DNA of 16,676 bases from an uncultured Roseateles sp. (GCA_946480605.1 CAMLKW010000085.1:1-16676), one strand, 5' to 3'; positions 1 to 7,094 are shown, counted from the first letter of the stretch. Translations and numbers: made by a program. The notes: generated by a model not told the origin, from the letters alone.

Positions 1-1524
1 GCGGCCGCGCCCGACCAGGGCTGGCGCGTGGAGATGGCCGCGGCCGTCACCGTGCTGCTCAGCAGCGTGCACGCGGCCGGCCTGTCCGGCCCGCTGCGCG
101 TGCGCATGGACGAGCTGCTGCTGCAGGACAAGCCCTTCCACCAGTTGCCTGCCGCCTGGGAGGCCGTCGAGCGCGCGCTGACGCAGCGCAGGGATGACGA
201 TGCCAGCGACGTGCCGGCGCCGGCGCTGCAATACCTGCGCGCGCTGCTGGACCGCTGCCGCGCTGCCGCGCAGACCGTGCCCGAGCACCTGGAGGCGCAT
301 GGCGTGTCGGTGGACCTGATGTTCTCCGTCGAGCAGCTGACCGCGCGGCTGGACCGCATCGAGGCGCTGCTGGCCTGCCTGGTTTCTGCCGCGCCGCAGC
401 GCGAGCTGTTGCGCCTGGTGGCCGGCCTGGTGCGCGTGGTGCACGAGCGGCGCAGCCTGCGCACGCTGTTCGCGCGCCACTACTCGCTGCTGGCGCGCAA
501 GGTGGCCGAGCGCAGCGCCGAGACCGGCGAGCACTACATCACCCGCAACCGCGCCGAGTACCGCGACATGCTGCAGCGCGCGGCCGGCGGCGGCGCCGTC
601 ATCGCCGGCACCACCTTCCTGAAGTTCCTCATCGGCCTGCTGGGCTTCACCGCCTTCTGGGGCGGCTTCTGGGCCGGCGTGAACTACGCGGCCAGCTTCG
701 TGCTCATCCACCTGCTGCACTGGACGGTCGCGACCAAGCAGCCGGCCATGACCGCACCGGCCATGGCCGACAAGTTGCTGCACATCGACCGCGACGACGG
801 CCTGCAGGGCTTCGTCGACGAGGTGACGCACCTGACCCGCTCACAGGTTGCCGGCATCATCGGCAACCTGGCGCTGGCCGCGCCGCTGGTGCTGGCGGTG
901 CAGGGCCTGTGCTGGCTGGCTTTCGGCATGCCGCTGGTGGGCGAGAAGGACGCGCAGTACGTGCTGCACTCGCTGGGCCTGTTCGGGCCATCGCTGCTGT
1001 TCGCGGCCTTCACCGGCACGCTGCTGTTCGCATCCAGCCTCATCGCCGGCTGGGTGGAGAACTGGTTCGTCTTCCACCGGCTGGACAGCGCCATCGCCTG
1101 GAACCCGCGCATCGTGGGCCTGCTGGGCCGCGCGCGTGCGCAGCGCTGGTCGCAGTGGTGGCGCATCAACATCTCGGGGCTGACGGCCAACACCAGCCTG
1201 GGCCTGATGCTGGGCCTGGTGCCGGCGCTGTTCGGCTTCTTCGGCCTGGGCCTGGAGGTGCGGCACGTCACGCTGGCCACTGGCCAGCTGGCCGCCGCGG
1301 TGGGCGCCCTGGGCGTGGGCGTGATGGGCACCTGGGCGTTCTGGTCCTGCGTGCTGTGCATCGCCGGCATCGGTGCGCTCAACGTGGGCGTCAGTTTCTT
1401 CTGCGCGTTCAAGGTCGCGCTGCGCTCGCGCGGCGTGCGCCTGGCCGACCGCCGCCGCGTCTACGCCGCCATCCGCCAGCGGCTGCGGCACGAGCCACTC
1501 AGCTTTTTGGTGCCACCAAAGTGA
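1..1524 (+). CDS. Site-specific recombinase family membrane protein (PF10136), 3' part only
   Basis: The reading frame is already open at base 1, so the gene begins to the left of the window; the GTG at 28 is probably internal. About 507 codons are visible before TGA; full members of this family are usually somewhat longer (roughly 650-700 residues, from memory). The first third is soluble and helix-rich. From about base 580 there are several hydrophobic segments, at roughly 583-720, 850-930, 970-1050, 1190-1260 and 1280-1400, so this is a multi-pass inner-membrane protein. The segment ATKQPAMTA (about 729-755) is the signature I associate with PF10136, named after a gonococcal 'recombinase' (Gcr). 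I see no tyrosine- or serine-recombinase active site, and a membrane topology does not suit a DNA strand-exchange enzyme, so the real function is unknown. A palindromic spacer follows the stop. Confidence 0.8.
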   Translation, partial: AAAPDQGWRVEMAAAVTVLLSSVHAAGLSGPLRVRMDELLLQDKPFHQLPAAWEAVERALTQRRDDDASDVPAPALQYLRALLDRCRAAAQTVPEHLEAHGVSVDLMFSVEQLTARLDRIEALLACLVSAAPQRELLRLVAGLVRVVHERRSLRTLFARHYSLLARKVAERSAETGEHYITRNRAEYRDMLQRAAGGGAVIAGTTFLKFLIGLLGFTAFWGGFWAGVNYAASFVLIHLLHWTVATKQPAMTAPAMADKLLHIDRDDGLQGFVDEVTHLTRSQVAGIIGNLALAAPLVLAVQGLCWLAFGMPLVGEKDAQYVLHSLGLFGPSLLFAAFTGTLLFASSLIAGWVENWFVFHRLDSAIAWNPRIVGLLGRARAQRWSQWWRINISGLTANTSLGLMLGLVPALFGFFGLGLEVRHVTLATGQLAAAVGALGVGVMGTWAFWSCVLCIAGIGALNVGVSFFCAFKVALRSRGVRLADRRRVYAAIRQRLRHEPLSFLVPPK

Positions 1525-1570
1525 ACTGCCCAGCGGCCGCCGTGGAACCGGCTCTGCCGGGCCACCAGCG

Positions 1571-1610
1571 GCGCCCCCTTGAGGGGGCCGGCGAAGCCGG
1601 TAGGGGGTGG
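1571..1610. repeat. GC-rich palindromic intergenic repeat (REP-like, possible terminator)
   Basis: Two hairpins stand side by side: CCCCCT (1574-1579) with AGGGGG (1582-1587), and CCGGC (1588-1592) with GCCGG (1596-1600) around a GAA loop. A third arm, AGGGGG at 1602-1607, could pair with the first arm instead. No T-tract follows, so it is not a classical rho-independent terminator. The pattern matches a short repeat that I recall as common between genes in Comamonadaceae chromosomes. Only this copy is present in the window. It lies between two converging genes and may end transcription of both or protect 3' ends. Confidence 0.6.
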
Positions 1611-1611
1611 G

Positions 1612-1719
1612 CTAGTCATCCTTGCGCTCGCCCTTGTTGCGGCCCGAGAACATGGTCCACCAGATGATGAAGACGAAGATCAGCAGCGCGCCGAGCGCTT
1701 CGAGCAGGATGATGAGCAT
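1612..1719 (-). CDS. Small single-pass membrane protein, 35 aa
   Basis: ATG at 1719 (complement), TAG at 1612. The N-terminal part (residues about 1-24, starting MLIILLEALGALLIF) is one hydrophobic helix ending in a WW pair. The tail is short and highly charged (SGRNKGERKDD), as in a small inner-membrane protein with a cytoplasmic C-terminus. No clear Shine-Dalgarno is seen upstream, where the strand reads CGCCCCGCCC before ATG. The start overlaps the mltA start by about 2 bp head to head, so each promoter would lie inside the other's reading frame or in the spacer beyond. I believe similar short proteins occur in related genomes, but I name no family. The helix-plus-charged-tail composition is the main support for it being real. 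Confidence 0.55.
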   Translation of the reverse strand: MLIILLEALGALLIFVFIIWWTMFSGRNKGERKDD

Positions 1720-2824
1720 GGGCGGGGCGTGGACGCGTGGCGGGCTGGCGCTGATTCTAGGAACGCTGGCGGCCTGTTCGTCGCCGCCACCGCTGCCGCG
1801 GGAACCTGCAGTGCCCTCCGCTTCGAAAGCGCCCGCCACCCCCCAGGCACCCGTGCCACGCTGGTCGGCCGCGGACTGGCGCGACCTGCCCGGCTGGGGC
1901 GAGGACGACCTGCTGGCCGCCTGGCCTGCGTTGCTGGCCGGTTGCCAGCGGCCCGCGGCCGGCTGGGCCGAGTTCTGCGCGCGCGCCGCGCTGCAGACGC
2001 CGGCCGATGCGCTGGAGGCCGCGCTGCTGCTGATGAAACACCTGCGCCCCTGGCGGCTGGCGCTCGACGACGGCGACACCACCGGCCTGCTGACCGGCTA
2101 CTTCGAGCCGCAGCTGCCCGCCAGCCGCACGCGCCAGGGCGCCTTCCAGTGGCCCGTGCATGCGCTGCCGGCCGACCCCGCGCTGCGCCGCCTGCCGCGC
2201 CGCGAGCTGGACGGCCACCCGCGCCTGCAGCCGCTGGCCTTCCTCGACGACCCCTTCGCCGTGCTGCAGCTGCAGATCCAGGGCTCGGGCCGGCTGCTGC
2301 TGCGCGACGGCGCGGGCGGCGAGCGCCTCGCCCGCGTCGCCTTCGCCGGACACAACGAACAGCCGTTCGAGTCAGTGGCCAAGGCCTTGCTGGCGCGCGG
2401 CGAGCTGACGGACGCGAGCTGGCCGGGCCTCTCCGACTGGGCCCGCCGCAATCCGGACAAGGTGCGCGACGCGCTGGCGGTGAACCCGCGCGTCGTCTAC
2501 TTCCGCGAGGAGGCGCTGCCCGACGCCGCCCAGGGCCCGCGCGGCGCGCAGGGCGTGCCGCTGACGCCGGGGCGCTCGGTCGCCATCGACCGCAGCGTCA
2601 TCGCCTTGGGCACGCCGCTGTGGCTGGACAGCACCGAGCCGCTGTCCACCACGCCCATGCGCCGCCTGGTGCTGGCGCAGGACACCGGCAGCGCCATCGT
2701 CGGCGCCGTGCGGGCCGACCTGTTCTGGGGCTGGGGCATGGAAGCCGGGCTGCAGGCGGGGCGCACCAAGCAGCCGCTGCGGCTGTGGGCGCTGCTGCCG
2801 CAGGGGGTCATTCCACGACCTTGA
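1718..2824 (+). CDS. mltA: Membrane-bound lytic murein transglycosylase A (MltA) lipoprotein
   Basis: MltA cleaves the MurNAc-GlcNAc bond of peptidoglycan and leaves a 1,6-anhydro end; it is an outer-membrane lipoprotein facing the periplasm. The product is 368 residues (E. coli about 365). The N-terminus has a basic start, a hydrophobic core and a lipobox LAAC with Cys20 as lipidated residue. The MltA domain follows (TGYFEPQLPASR near residue 125), then VVYFREE near 261 and the 3D (DPBB) domain with SVAIDRSVIALGTPLWL. QDTGSAI holds Asp322, which I equate with the catalytic Asp of E. coli MltA. In-frame ATGs also occur at 1709 and 1712; I chose 1718 because AGGA at 1706-1709 is then 8 nt away. 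The 3' end overlaps the converging DUF427 gene by 17 nt. Confidence 0.92.
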   Translation: MGGAWTRGGLALILGTLAACSSPPPLPREPAVPSASKAPATPQAPVPRWSAADWRDLPGWGEDDLLAAWPALLAGCQRPAAGWAEFCARAALQTPADALEAALLLMKHLRPWRLALDDGDTTGLLTGYFEPQLPASRTRQGAFQWPVHALPADPALRRLPRRELDGHPRLQPLAFLDDPFAVLQLQIQGSGRLLLRDGAGGERLARVAFAGHNEQPFESVAKALLARGELTDASWPGLSDWARRNPDKVRDALAVNPRVVYFREEALPDAAQGPRGAQGVPLTPGRSVAIDRSVIALGTPLWLDSTEPLSTTPMRRLVLAQDTGSAIVGAVRADLFWGWGMEAGLQAGRTKQPLRLWALLPQGVIPRP

Positions 2825-3089
2825 CGCCTTTCCAGAACGCGTAGCGGCCCTTGATCTCCGCGGCGGCGGGCAGCGGGTCGGGATAGGTCCAGACCGCGTC
2901 GGGGTTCAGCTCGCCGTTCACGAGCAGGCTCAGGTACTTGGCCTCGCCCTTCCACGCGCAGCGCGTCACGTGGTTGCTGAAGCTCGTGTACTGCGTCTTC
3001 AGCGACTCGGCGGGGAAGTAGTGGTTGCCTTCGACGACCACCGTGTCGTCGCTCTCGGCCAGGGTGATGCCGTTCCACACAGCCTTCAT
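2808..3089 (-). CDS. DUF427 domain protein, 93 aa
   Basis: This is a compact single-domain protein of the DUF427 family (PF04248), whose biochemical role is not established. Diagnostic stretches are MKAVWNG at the start, VVEGNHYFP, the Cys-X-Trp-Lys-Gly type motif CAWKGEA, NPDAVWTYPDP and a terminal EIKGRYAFWKGVKV. The length equals the usual length of short members. The start is ATG at 3089 (complement), preceded by a strong AAGGAG 5 nt upstream; an in-frame ATG further upstream at 3107 lacks such a site. The gene is head to head with the unknown gene at 3107 (17 bp between the starts) and overlaps the mltA stop by 17 nt tail to tail. No signal peptide is seen, so it is probably cytoplasmic. 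Confidence 0.88.
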   Translation of the reverse strand: MKAVWNGITLAESDDTVVVEGNHYFPAESLKTQYTSFSNHVTRCAWKGEAKYLSLLVNGELNPDAVWTYPDPLPAAAEIKGRYAFWKGVKVVE

Positions 3090-3106
3090 GGTGTCTCCTT
3101 GGGACA

Positions 3107-3370
3107 ATGGGTTGGATGAAACGCTACCACTCCCACCTCGGCCGCGACATCGTCGTCACCGGCGGCAGCGCCCGCGACCTGCAGCCGGGCCAGTTCGGCG
3201 TGCTCGCCATCGACGGCGGCGCGGGCGGCTGGTCGGTCGTGCACAAGGGGCCGGATGGCGAGGTCGTGGAGCTGAACAACGAGATGCATTTCGAGCTGCC
3301 GGAGGACGCGCTGGCGTTCACGAAGGAGCTGATCGACCTGCTGCCGCCGGCCGAGGGCGACGTGCCATGA
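3107..3370 (+). CDS. Conserved-looking small protein of unknown function, 87 aa
   Basis: I do not recognise a family. It is a soluble protein without signal or membrane segment, starting MKRYHSHLGRDIVVTGGS from the second Met, with an acidic C-terminal part (VELNNEMHFELPEDALAF). Two starts are possible: ATG at 3107, with GGGA just upstream, or ATG at 3116. The segment GACAAT (3103-3108) resembles a -10 element and would place an RNA start near the 3116 ATG. The stop overlaps the ATG of the cytochrome gene (ATGA at 3367-3370), so the two are translationally coupled. The coding frame is supported by that overlap and by typical codon use. Confidence 0.72.
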   Translation: MGWMKRYHSHLGRDIVVTGGSARDLQPGQFGVLAIDGGAGGWSVVHKGPDGEVVELNNEMHFELPEDALAFTKELIDLLPPAEGDVP

Positions 3371-3735
3371 AGGCGCTGGCCGCGCTGCTGGCGCTGTTGC
3401 CGCTGCTGGCCGCCGCGGCCGGCAATCCCGCCGCGGGCCGCCAGCTGTTCGCGTCCTGTGCCAGCTGCCACGCGGCAGGGCCCGCCGCGCGGCACGGCTT
3501 TGGCCCGCACCTCAACAGGCTGGCCGGCCGCACGGCGGGCAGCCTGGCCGGCTATGCCTACTCGCCCGCGCTGAAGGCCTCGGGCCTGGTCTGGGATACG
3601 GCCACGCTGACGGCCTATCTGCGCGACCCCGGCGCGCTGGTGCCGGGCACCAAGATGCGCTACTTTGGCCTGGGGATCAATGAGAAGAAGGTGGTGGACC
3701 TGCTGGCCTACCTGGCGGCGCAGGACGGGCGCTGA
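3367..3735 (+). CDS. Secreted monohaem class I c-type cytochrome, 122 aa
   Basis: It is a periplasmic electron carrier. The N-terminus is a Sec signal peptide (MKALAALLALLPLLAAAAG, cleavage probably near residue 18-19). The haem site CASCH is at residues 31-35, with covalent attachment through Cys31 and Cys34 and His35 as axial ligand. Met97 in PGTKMRYFG is the expected sixth ligand, and the protein ends in the amphipathic helix EKKVVDLLAYLAAQ, as in cytochromes c2/c-550 of 100-120 residues. The frame is open well upstream, but the ATG at 3367 is the only start that places a signal peptide correctly, and it overlaps the preceding stop. No oxidase or dehydrogenase partner lies beside it. Confidence 0.92.
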   Translation: MKALAALLALLPLLAAAAGNPAAGRQLFASCASCHAAGPAARHGFGPHLNRLAGRTAGSLAGYAYSPALKASGLVWDTATLTAYLRDPGALVPGTKMRYFGLGINEKKVVDLLAYLAAQDGR

Positions 3736-3742
3736 GCGCACG

Positions 3743-3748
3743 TATAAA
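3743..3748 (+). promoter_or_regulatory. Candidate -10 element TATAAA
   Basis: TATAAA stands out in a very GC-rich spacer, 65 bp upstream of the secreted-protein start at 3813. No convincing -35 hexamer is found 16-18 bp before it. If used, the leader would carry the perfect inverted repeat at 3751-3765. Confidence 0.35.
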
Positions 3749-3750
3749 CG

Positions 3751-3765
3751 GGGCCGCCGCGGCCC
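3751..3765. repeat. Perfect inverted repeat GGGCCGC-C-GCGGCCC
   Basis: Seven-base arms surround a single central C, 15 nt after the cytochrome c stop and 47 nt before the next start. There is no T-tract, so it is not a standard terminator. It could be a weak transcription end, a 5' leader hairpin, or chance in GC-rich DNA. Confidence 0.35.
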
Positions 3766-3812
3766 AGTCGTCCGACGGGCGCGCGATGCATCGATTCAGG
3801 GAGAGAGACAAC

Positions 3813-4424
3813 ATGCCATTCAAACGAGTTTTCCGGCATCTGGCCCTGGCAGCGCTTGCCGCGGCCTCGGTGTCGTCGTGGGGGCAGCGGGCCGGTGACC
3901 CTTTGGCCCCCATCGTGCGCTGCATCGCCGCCGGCAAGTTCGGCGTGCTGGAGCAGGCGCGCCTGCCTGCCAGCGCCACGTCCCGTTCGGTCGAGACGGC
4001 TGCCGGCAACAAGACGGTCAGCGTGGCGGACGGCTACCGCGTCATCCTGGCCACCTCGCAAGGCCAGCCCTTCGTCAACCTCAAGGTCGAGCAGTCGTCA
4101 CCGGCCGACGCCGCCGTGGACCGGGCCACGGTCGAGGCGCAGATGGCGCTGTTCTCGTCGCGCCGCAGCGGCGCCCAGCAGGCGCTGCAGCGCGTGGTGG
4201 ATGGCGAGGTCGAGCTGCTGTCGCTGCACCAGCCCGACCTGGCACGCGGTGGCCCGATCAGCTTCTACAGCCTGTTCGTGCCGTCCAAGGCGCTGATCGC
4301 GAGCCTGTACGTGCTGAACCAACCGCCCGGCCAACGCGCGTTCTCGACCTACGCCGACTACGAAGCCCTGCGCAATGAGGCCGTGAAGCTCGTCCAGGGC
4401 TGCGCCGCCGCGGCCGGCGCGTGA
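3813..4424 (+). CDS. Secreted protein of unknown function, 203 aa
   Basis: The start ATG at 3813 has a good ribosome site (GGGAGAGAG at 3799-3807) and gives a clear signal peptide: basic MPFKRVFRH, hydrophobic LALAALAAASV, then a likely cleavage near SSWG. An upstream ATG at 3786 lies before the ribosome site and is less likely. The mature protein has two cysteines, Cys37 near its start and Cys197 near its end, which could form a disulfide joining the termini. Its middle (QPFVNLKVEQSS, ISFYSLFVPSKALIASLYVLNQ) looks beta-rich and globular. I recognise no family; periplasmic location is inferred from the signal. The next gene starts 6 nt after its stop. Confidence 0.8.
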   Translation: MPFKRVFRHLALAALAAASVSSWGQRAGDPLAPIVRCIAAGKFGVLEQARLPASATSRSVETAAGNKTVSVADGYRVILATSQGQPFVNLKVEQSSPADAAVDRATVEAQMALFSSRRSGAQQALQRVVDGEVELLSLHQPDLARGGPISFYSLFVPSKALIASLYVLNQPPGQRAFSTYADYEALRNEAVKLVQGCAAAAGA

Positions 4425-4430
4425 GCTGCC

Positions 4431-4652
4431 ATGCCGGCACAGCGCTTCAACGTTTACGGCCGCCTGTTCGACATCGAGCGCAGCGCTGACCGGTGGTTGG
4501 TGCTGGCGGTCGGCAACGACGGCAAGCGCGCGCCGGCCGGCTTCGTCATTCCCGAGTTCGTGACAGACGTGGAGCTGGAGCAGTTCCTGTTCGACCTGTT
4601 CCATGAGCAGGCGGGGTACAAGAAGGGCGGGATTTTTCGGGTGCACCGATAG
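4431..4652 (+). CDS. Small DUF7661-like protein, 73 aa
   Basis: It is a short soluble protein. The layout FNVYGRLFDIER, then WLVLAVGNDGKR, FVIPEFVTDVELEQF and LFDLFHE recalls the family catalogued as DUF7661 (small proteins of unknown function in proteobacteria). That assignment is from memory of the pattern, not a search. The ATG at 4431 lies 6 nt after the preceding stop without a strong ribosome site, suggesting translational coupling; the next gene begins 2 nt after its stop. GC is already a little below the window average here. The C-terminal addition after FHE (YKKGGIFRVHR) is basic. Confidence 0.65.
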   Translation: MPAQRFNVYGRLFDIERSADRWLVLAVGNDGKRAPAGFVIPEFVTDVELEQFLFDLFHEQAGYKKGGIFRVHR

Positions 4653-4654
4653 AT

Positions 4655-5110
4655 ATGGACACGCCATTGGCAACCATAGGCCTGCAGGCGAAGGTTCGCC
4701 CCTTGCCAGGAACCATCGAGCACTACTGGTTCGAGAACAAGCATGTGGGCCTTAGTCGCACGCTCTTTCACCGCATTCGCGTTCCATTCGAGCCGTTTTA
4801 TTCAGGCCTTGACTACATCTCGCAGCCCGAAACGACGGAACTGGTTGTCGAGTGGATCAACCTGGGCTTGGCCGATCCTGCTGCGCTCGACGGCGTCGAA
4901 ATTGCCATGCACCGCACGCCGAACGTTGAGGCATCGATCTACCTTGGAGCAGCGCACAACTGGGTCCAGATCGAGAAGCTCACGTTGAGTCAGGAAGGCT
5001 CCTGCTACCGAGTCTCAGTTAGCGGCTTGGTTGAGCTCGCCCGTGAGGGCGTGGCATGCGACGAATGGCTCGCTTTCGAGGCAATTGCGGTTTACGGTGG
5101 TGCCGCTTAG
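4655..5110 (+). CDS. Unknown protein of atypical base composition, 151 aa
   Basis: I do not recognise it. It has no signal peptide or membrane helix. It is slightly acidic and contains two patterned stretches, FYSGLDYISQPETTELVVEW and VEASIYLGAAHNWVQIEKLT. A hand count over 4681-5100 gives about 58% GC against roughly 70% around it, and A/T-ending codons are frequent (for example TTT, GAA, ATT), a sign of recent acquisition. It starts 2 nt after the DUF7661-like gene, so the two are probably co-transcribed. It converges with the FAD dehydrogenase gene with 31 bp between stops. Size, composition and pairing with a small protein would fit an immunity-type or other accessory protein, but nothing shows this directly. 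Confidence 0.65.
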   Translation: MDTPLATIGLQAKVRPLPGTIEHYWFENKHVGLSRTLFHRIRVPFEPFYSGLDYISQPETTELVVEWINLGLADPAALDGVEIAMHRTPNVEASIYLGAAHNWVQIEKLTLSQEGSCYRVSVSGLVELAREGVACDEWLAFEAIAVYGGAA

Positions 5111-5141
5111 TCCTTCGCAGCGCTCCTGCCAGGCTGATTCT

Positions 5142-6842
5142 TCAAACCTGCCCACCCGCCTTCGCCCCCTTCCCCTTCAGCACCGGCGCATCCGGCATGC
5201 CGAGCAGATCCGCTGCCAGCGCCTCGGCCACCTCGATGCCATCGACACCCGCCGACATGATGCCGCCCGCATAACCCGCCCCTTCACCCGCCGGGAACAG
5301 CCCGCGCACGTTGACGCTCTGGTAGTCGCGCCCCCGGTTGATGCGCAGCGGTGACGAAGTGCGTGTCTCCACGCCGGTCAGCACCGCGTCCGGGCGGTCG
5401 AAGCCGCGGATCTGGCGGGCGAAGGCGGGGAGCGCTTCGCGGATGGCTTCCAGCGCATAGGTCGGCAGCGATCCGCGGCCCTTTTCCTGCAGGTTGGTCA
5501 GCGTCACGCCAGGCTTGTAGCTGGGCAGCACATCGCCAAACTCCTTGCTGACCTGGCGCTTGATGAAGTCGCCCACCAGCGAGCCCGGCGCCAGGTAGCC
5601 GCCGCCGCCGAGTTCGTAGGCGCGGCTTTCCCACTGGCGCTGGAAGGCCATGCCGTCCAGCGGGTTCACGGGGCTGCCGTCGCGCTTGCCGTCTTGCCGG
5701 TAGTCCTCGGGCGTCAGGCCCACGACGATGCCGGCGTTGGCGTTGCGCTCGTTGCGCGAGTACTGGCTCATGCCGTTGGTGACGACGCGGTGCTCTTCGC
5801 TCGTCGCGGCCACCACCGTGCCGCCGGGGCACATGCAGAAGCTGTAGACCGCGCGGCCGTTCTTGGCGTGGTGCACCAGCTTGTAGTCGGCCGCGCCGAG
5901 GATGGGGTTGCCGGCATTGGGCCCGAAGCGCGCCGCGTCGATCAGGCTTTGCGGATGCTCTAGCCGAAAGCCGATGGAGAAGGGCTTGGCCTCCATGTGC
6001 ACGCCGCGCGCATGCAGCATCTGGAAGGTGTCGCGCGCGCTGTGGCCGAGGGCAATGACGACGTGCGACGTGCTGATCTGCTCGCCCGATTCCAGCTGCA
6101 CGCCGCGCACGGCGCCGTTCTCGATCAGCAGATCGGTCATCTTCTGCTGGAAGCGGATCTCGCCGCCCAGCGCCTCGATGTCGGCGCGCATCTTGATGAT
6201 CATGCTGACCAGCCGGAAGGTGCCGATGTGCGGCTTGCTGACGAACAGGATCTCCTCCGGCGCGCCGGCCTTGACGAACTCTTGGAGAACCTTGCGGGTC
6301 AGGTGGCGCGGGTCGGAGATCTGGCTGTAGAGCTTGCCGTCGGAGAAGGTGCCGGCGCCGCCCTCGCCGAACTGCACGTTGCTCTCGGGGTGCAGCTTCT
6401 GCTCGCGCCACAGGCCCCAGGTGTCCTGCGTGCGTTCGCGCACGGCCTTGCCGCGTTCCAGCACGATGGGGCGCAGGCCCATCTGCGCCAGGATCAGCGC
6501 GGCGAACAGGCCGCAGGGGCCGAAGCCGACGACCACGGGCCGCGGGCCGGTGTACTCACCCACCTGGGCCAGGAAGTGGTAGCCGGTGTCGGGCGTGGGG
6601 CGCACTTGGTGGTCGCCGGCGAAGCGGGCCAGCACGGCGGCCTCGTCCACACCTTCGGCCAGCGTGCAGTCCAGCGTGTAGACGAGCTGGATGTCGGACC
6701 GTTTGCGCGCGTCGTAGCCGCGGCGGGCGATGTGCAGGGCGGCGAGTTCGGCGTCGGCCAGCTTCAGGCGGGCCAGCGCGGCGGGGCGCAGCTCGCTCTC
6801 GGCGTGGTTCAGCGGCAGGCGGAGTTCGTTGATGCGGATCAT
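5142..6842 (-). CDS. NAD(P)/FAD-dependent dehydrogenase (COG2509-type), 566 aa
   Basis: It is an uncharacterised flavoprotein dehydrogenase found widely in bacteria. An N-terminal domain of about 95 residues (MIRINELRLPLNH, with RRGYDARKRSDIQLVY) precedes the Rossmann fold. The FAD-binding GFGPCG at 106-111 is followed by the ER pair at 129-130 that would contact the ribose. FGEGGAGTFSDGKL (158-171) is the family signature, and a second dinucleotide-type segment is SHVVIALGHSARD. The C-terminal flavin motif GLFPAGEGAGYAGGI is at 514-528, so the protein is complete. The physiological substrate of the family is not known to me. ATG at 6842 (complement) has no clear Shine-Dalgarno. A terminator for the gene upstream on the same strand lies just before it, so it is probably transcribed on its own. 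Confidence 0.88.
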   Translation of the reverse strand: MIRINELRLPLNHAESELRPAALARLKLADAELAALHIARRGYDARKRSDIQLVYTLDCTLAEGVDEAAVLARFAGDHQVRPTPDTGYHFLAQVGEYTGPRPVVVGFGPCGLFAALILAQMGLRPIVLERGKAVRERTQDTWGLWREQKLHPESNVQFGEGGAGTFSDGKLYSQISDPRHLTRKVLQEFVKAGAPEEILFVSKPHIGTFRLVSMIIKMRADIEALGGEIRFQQKMTDLLIENGAVRGVQLESGEQISTSHVVIALGHSARDTFQMLHARGVHMEAKPFSIGFRLEHPQSLIDAARFGPNAGNPILGAADYKLVHHAKNGRAVYSFCMCPGGTVVAATSEEHRVVTNGMSQYSRNERNANAGIVVGLTPEDYRQDGKRDGSPVNPLDGMAFQRQWESRAYELGGGGYLAPGSLVGDFIKRQVSKEFGDVLPSYKPGVTLTNLQEKGRGSLPTYALEAIREALPAFARQIRGFDRPDAVLTGVETRTSSPLRINRGRDYQSVNVRGLFPAGEGAGYAGGIMSAGVDGIEVAEALAADLLGMPDAPVLKGKGAKAGGQV

Positions 6843-6864
6843 GGTCGTTTGGTCAGTGTCGAGC

Positions 6865-6896
6865 CGACAAAAACAAACAGGCCCCGAGGGGCCTGT
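6865..6896 (-). terminator. Rho-independent terminator of the 54-aa protein gene
   Basis: Read on the minus strand, ACAGGCCCC pairs with GGGGCCTGT (6877-6896) around a TC centre and is followed at once by TTGTTTTTGT. The stop of the small gene is 34 nt upstream. On the plus strand no T-tract follows, so it acts leftward only. Confidence 0.75.
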
Positions 6897-6929
6897 GCGT
6901 GATGAACGTTCAGGCGGTCAGCCCGACGA

Positions 6930-7094
6930 TCAGCCCGAATGCGGGCGCTTGCCCGGGTTCTTCTTCGAGCGGGTGTGCGCGCCGCGCTCCAGGCTGCACA
7001 GCTGGCCCTTGCCGGTCGTGAAGGTGACGCCCTTGGGGGCGGCGGGACGGGGAGTGGCCTTGCGGTCCGCTTCGGTGACGATCTTGTTGCCCAT
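6930..7094 (-). CDS. Small basic protein of unknown function, 54 aa
   Basis: Starts MGNKIVTEADRKATPRP at ATG 7094 (complement), with CTGGAG 6 nt upstream. An upstream in-frame ATG at 7277 would extend it through an A/T-rich spacer and is unlikely. The protein is Lys/Arg-rich, lacks hydrophobic segments, and ends in HTRSKKNPGKRPHSG, a flexible basic tail like those of nucleic-acid-binding proteins. It has its own candidate promoter (7151-7156) and terminator (6865-6896), so it is probably a stand-alone, possibly well-expressed transcript. I recognise no named family; a ribosome- or RNA-associated role is speculation from composition. Confidence 0.7.
   Translation of the reverse strand: MGNKIVTEADRKATPRPAAPKGVTFTTGKGQLCSLERGAHTRSKKNPGKRPHSG

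Noticed and set aside
3025..3366. Upstream in-frame extension of the cytochrome c gene
   Set aside because: It would bury the signal peptide inside the protein and run antisense to DUF427; the ATG at 3367 fits the signal sequence and the stop overlap.
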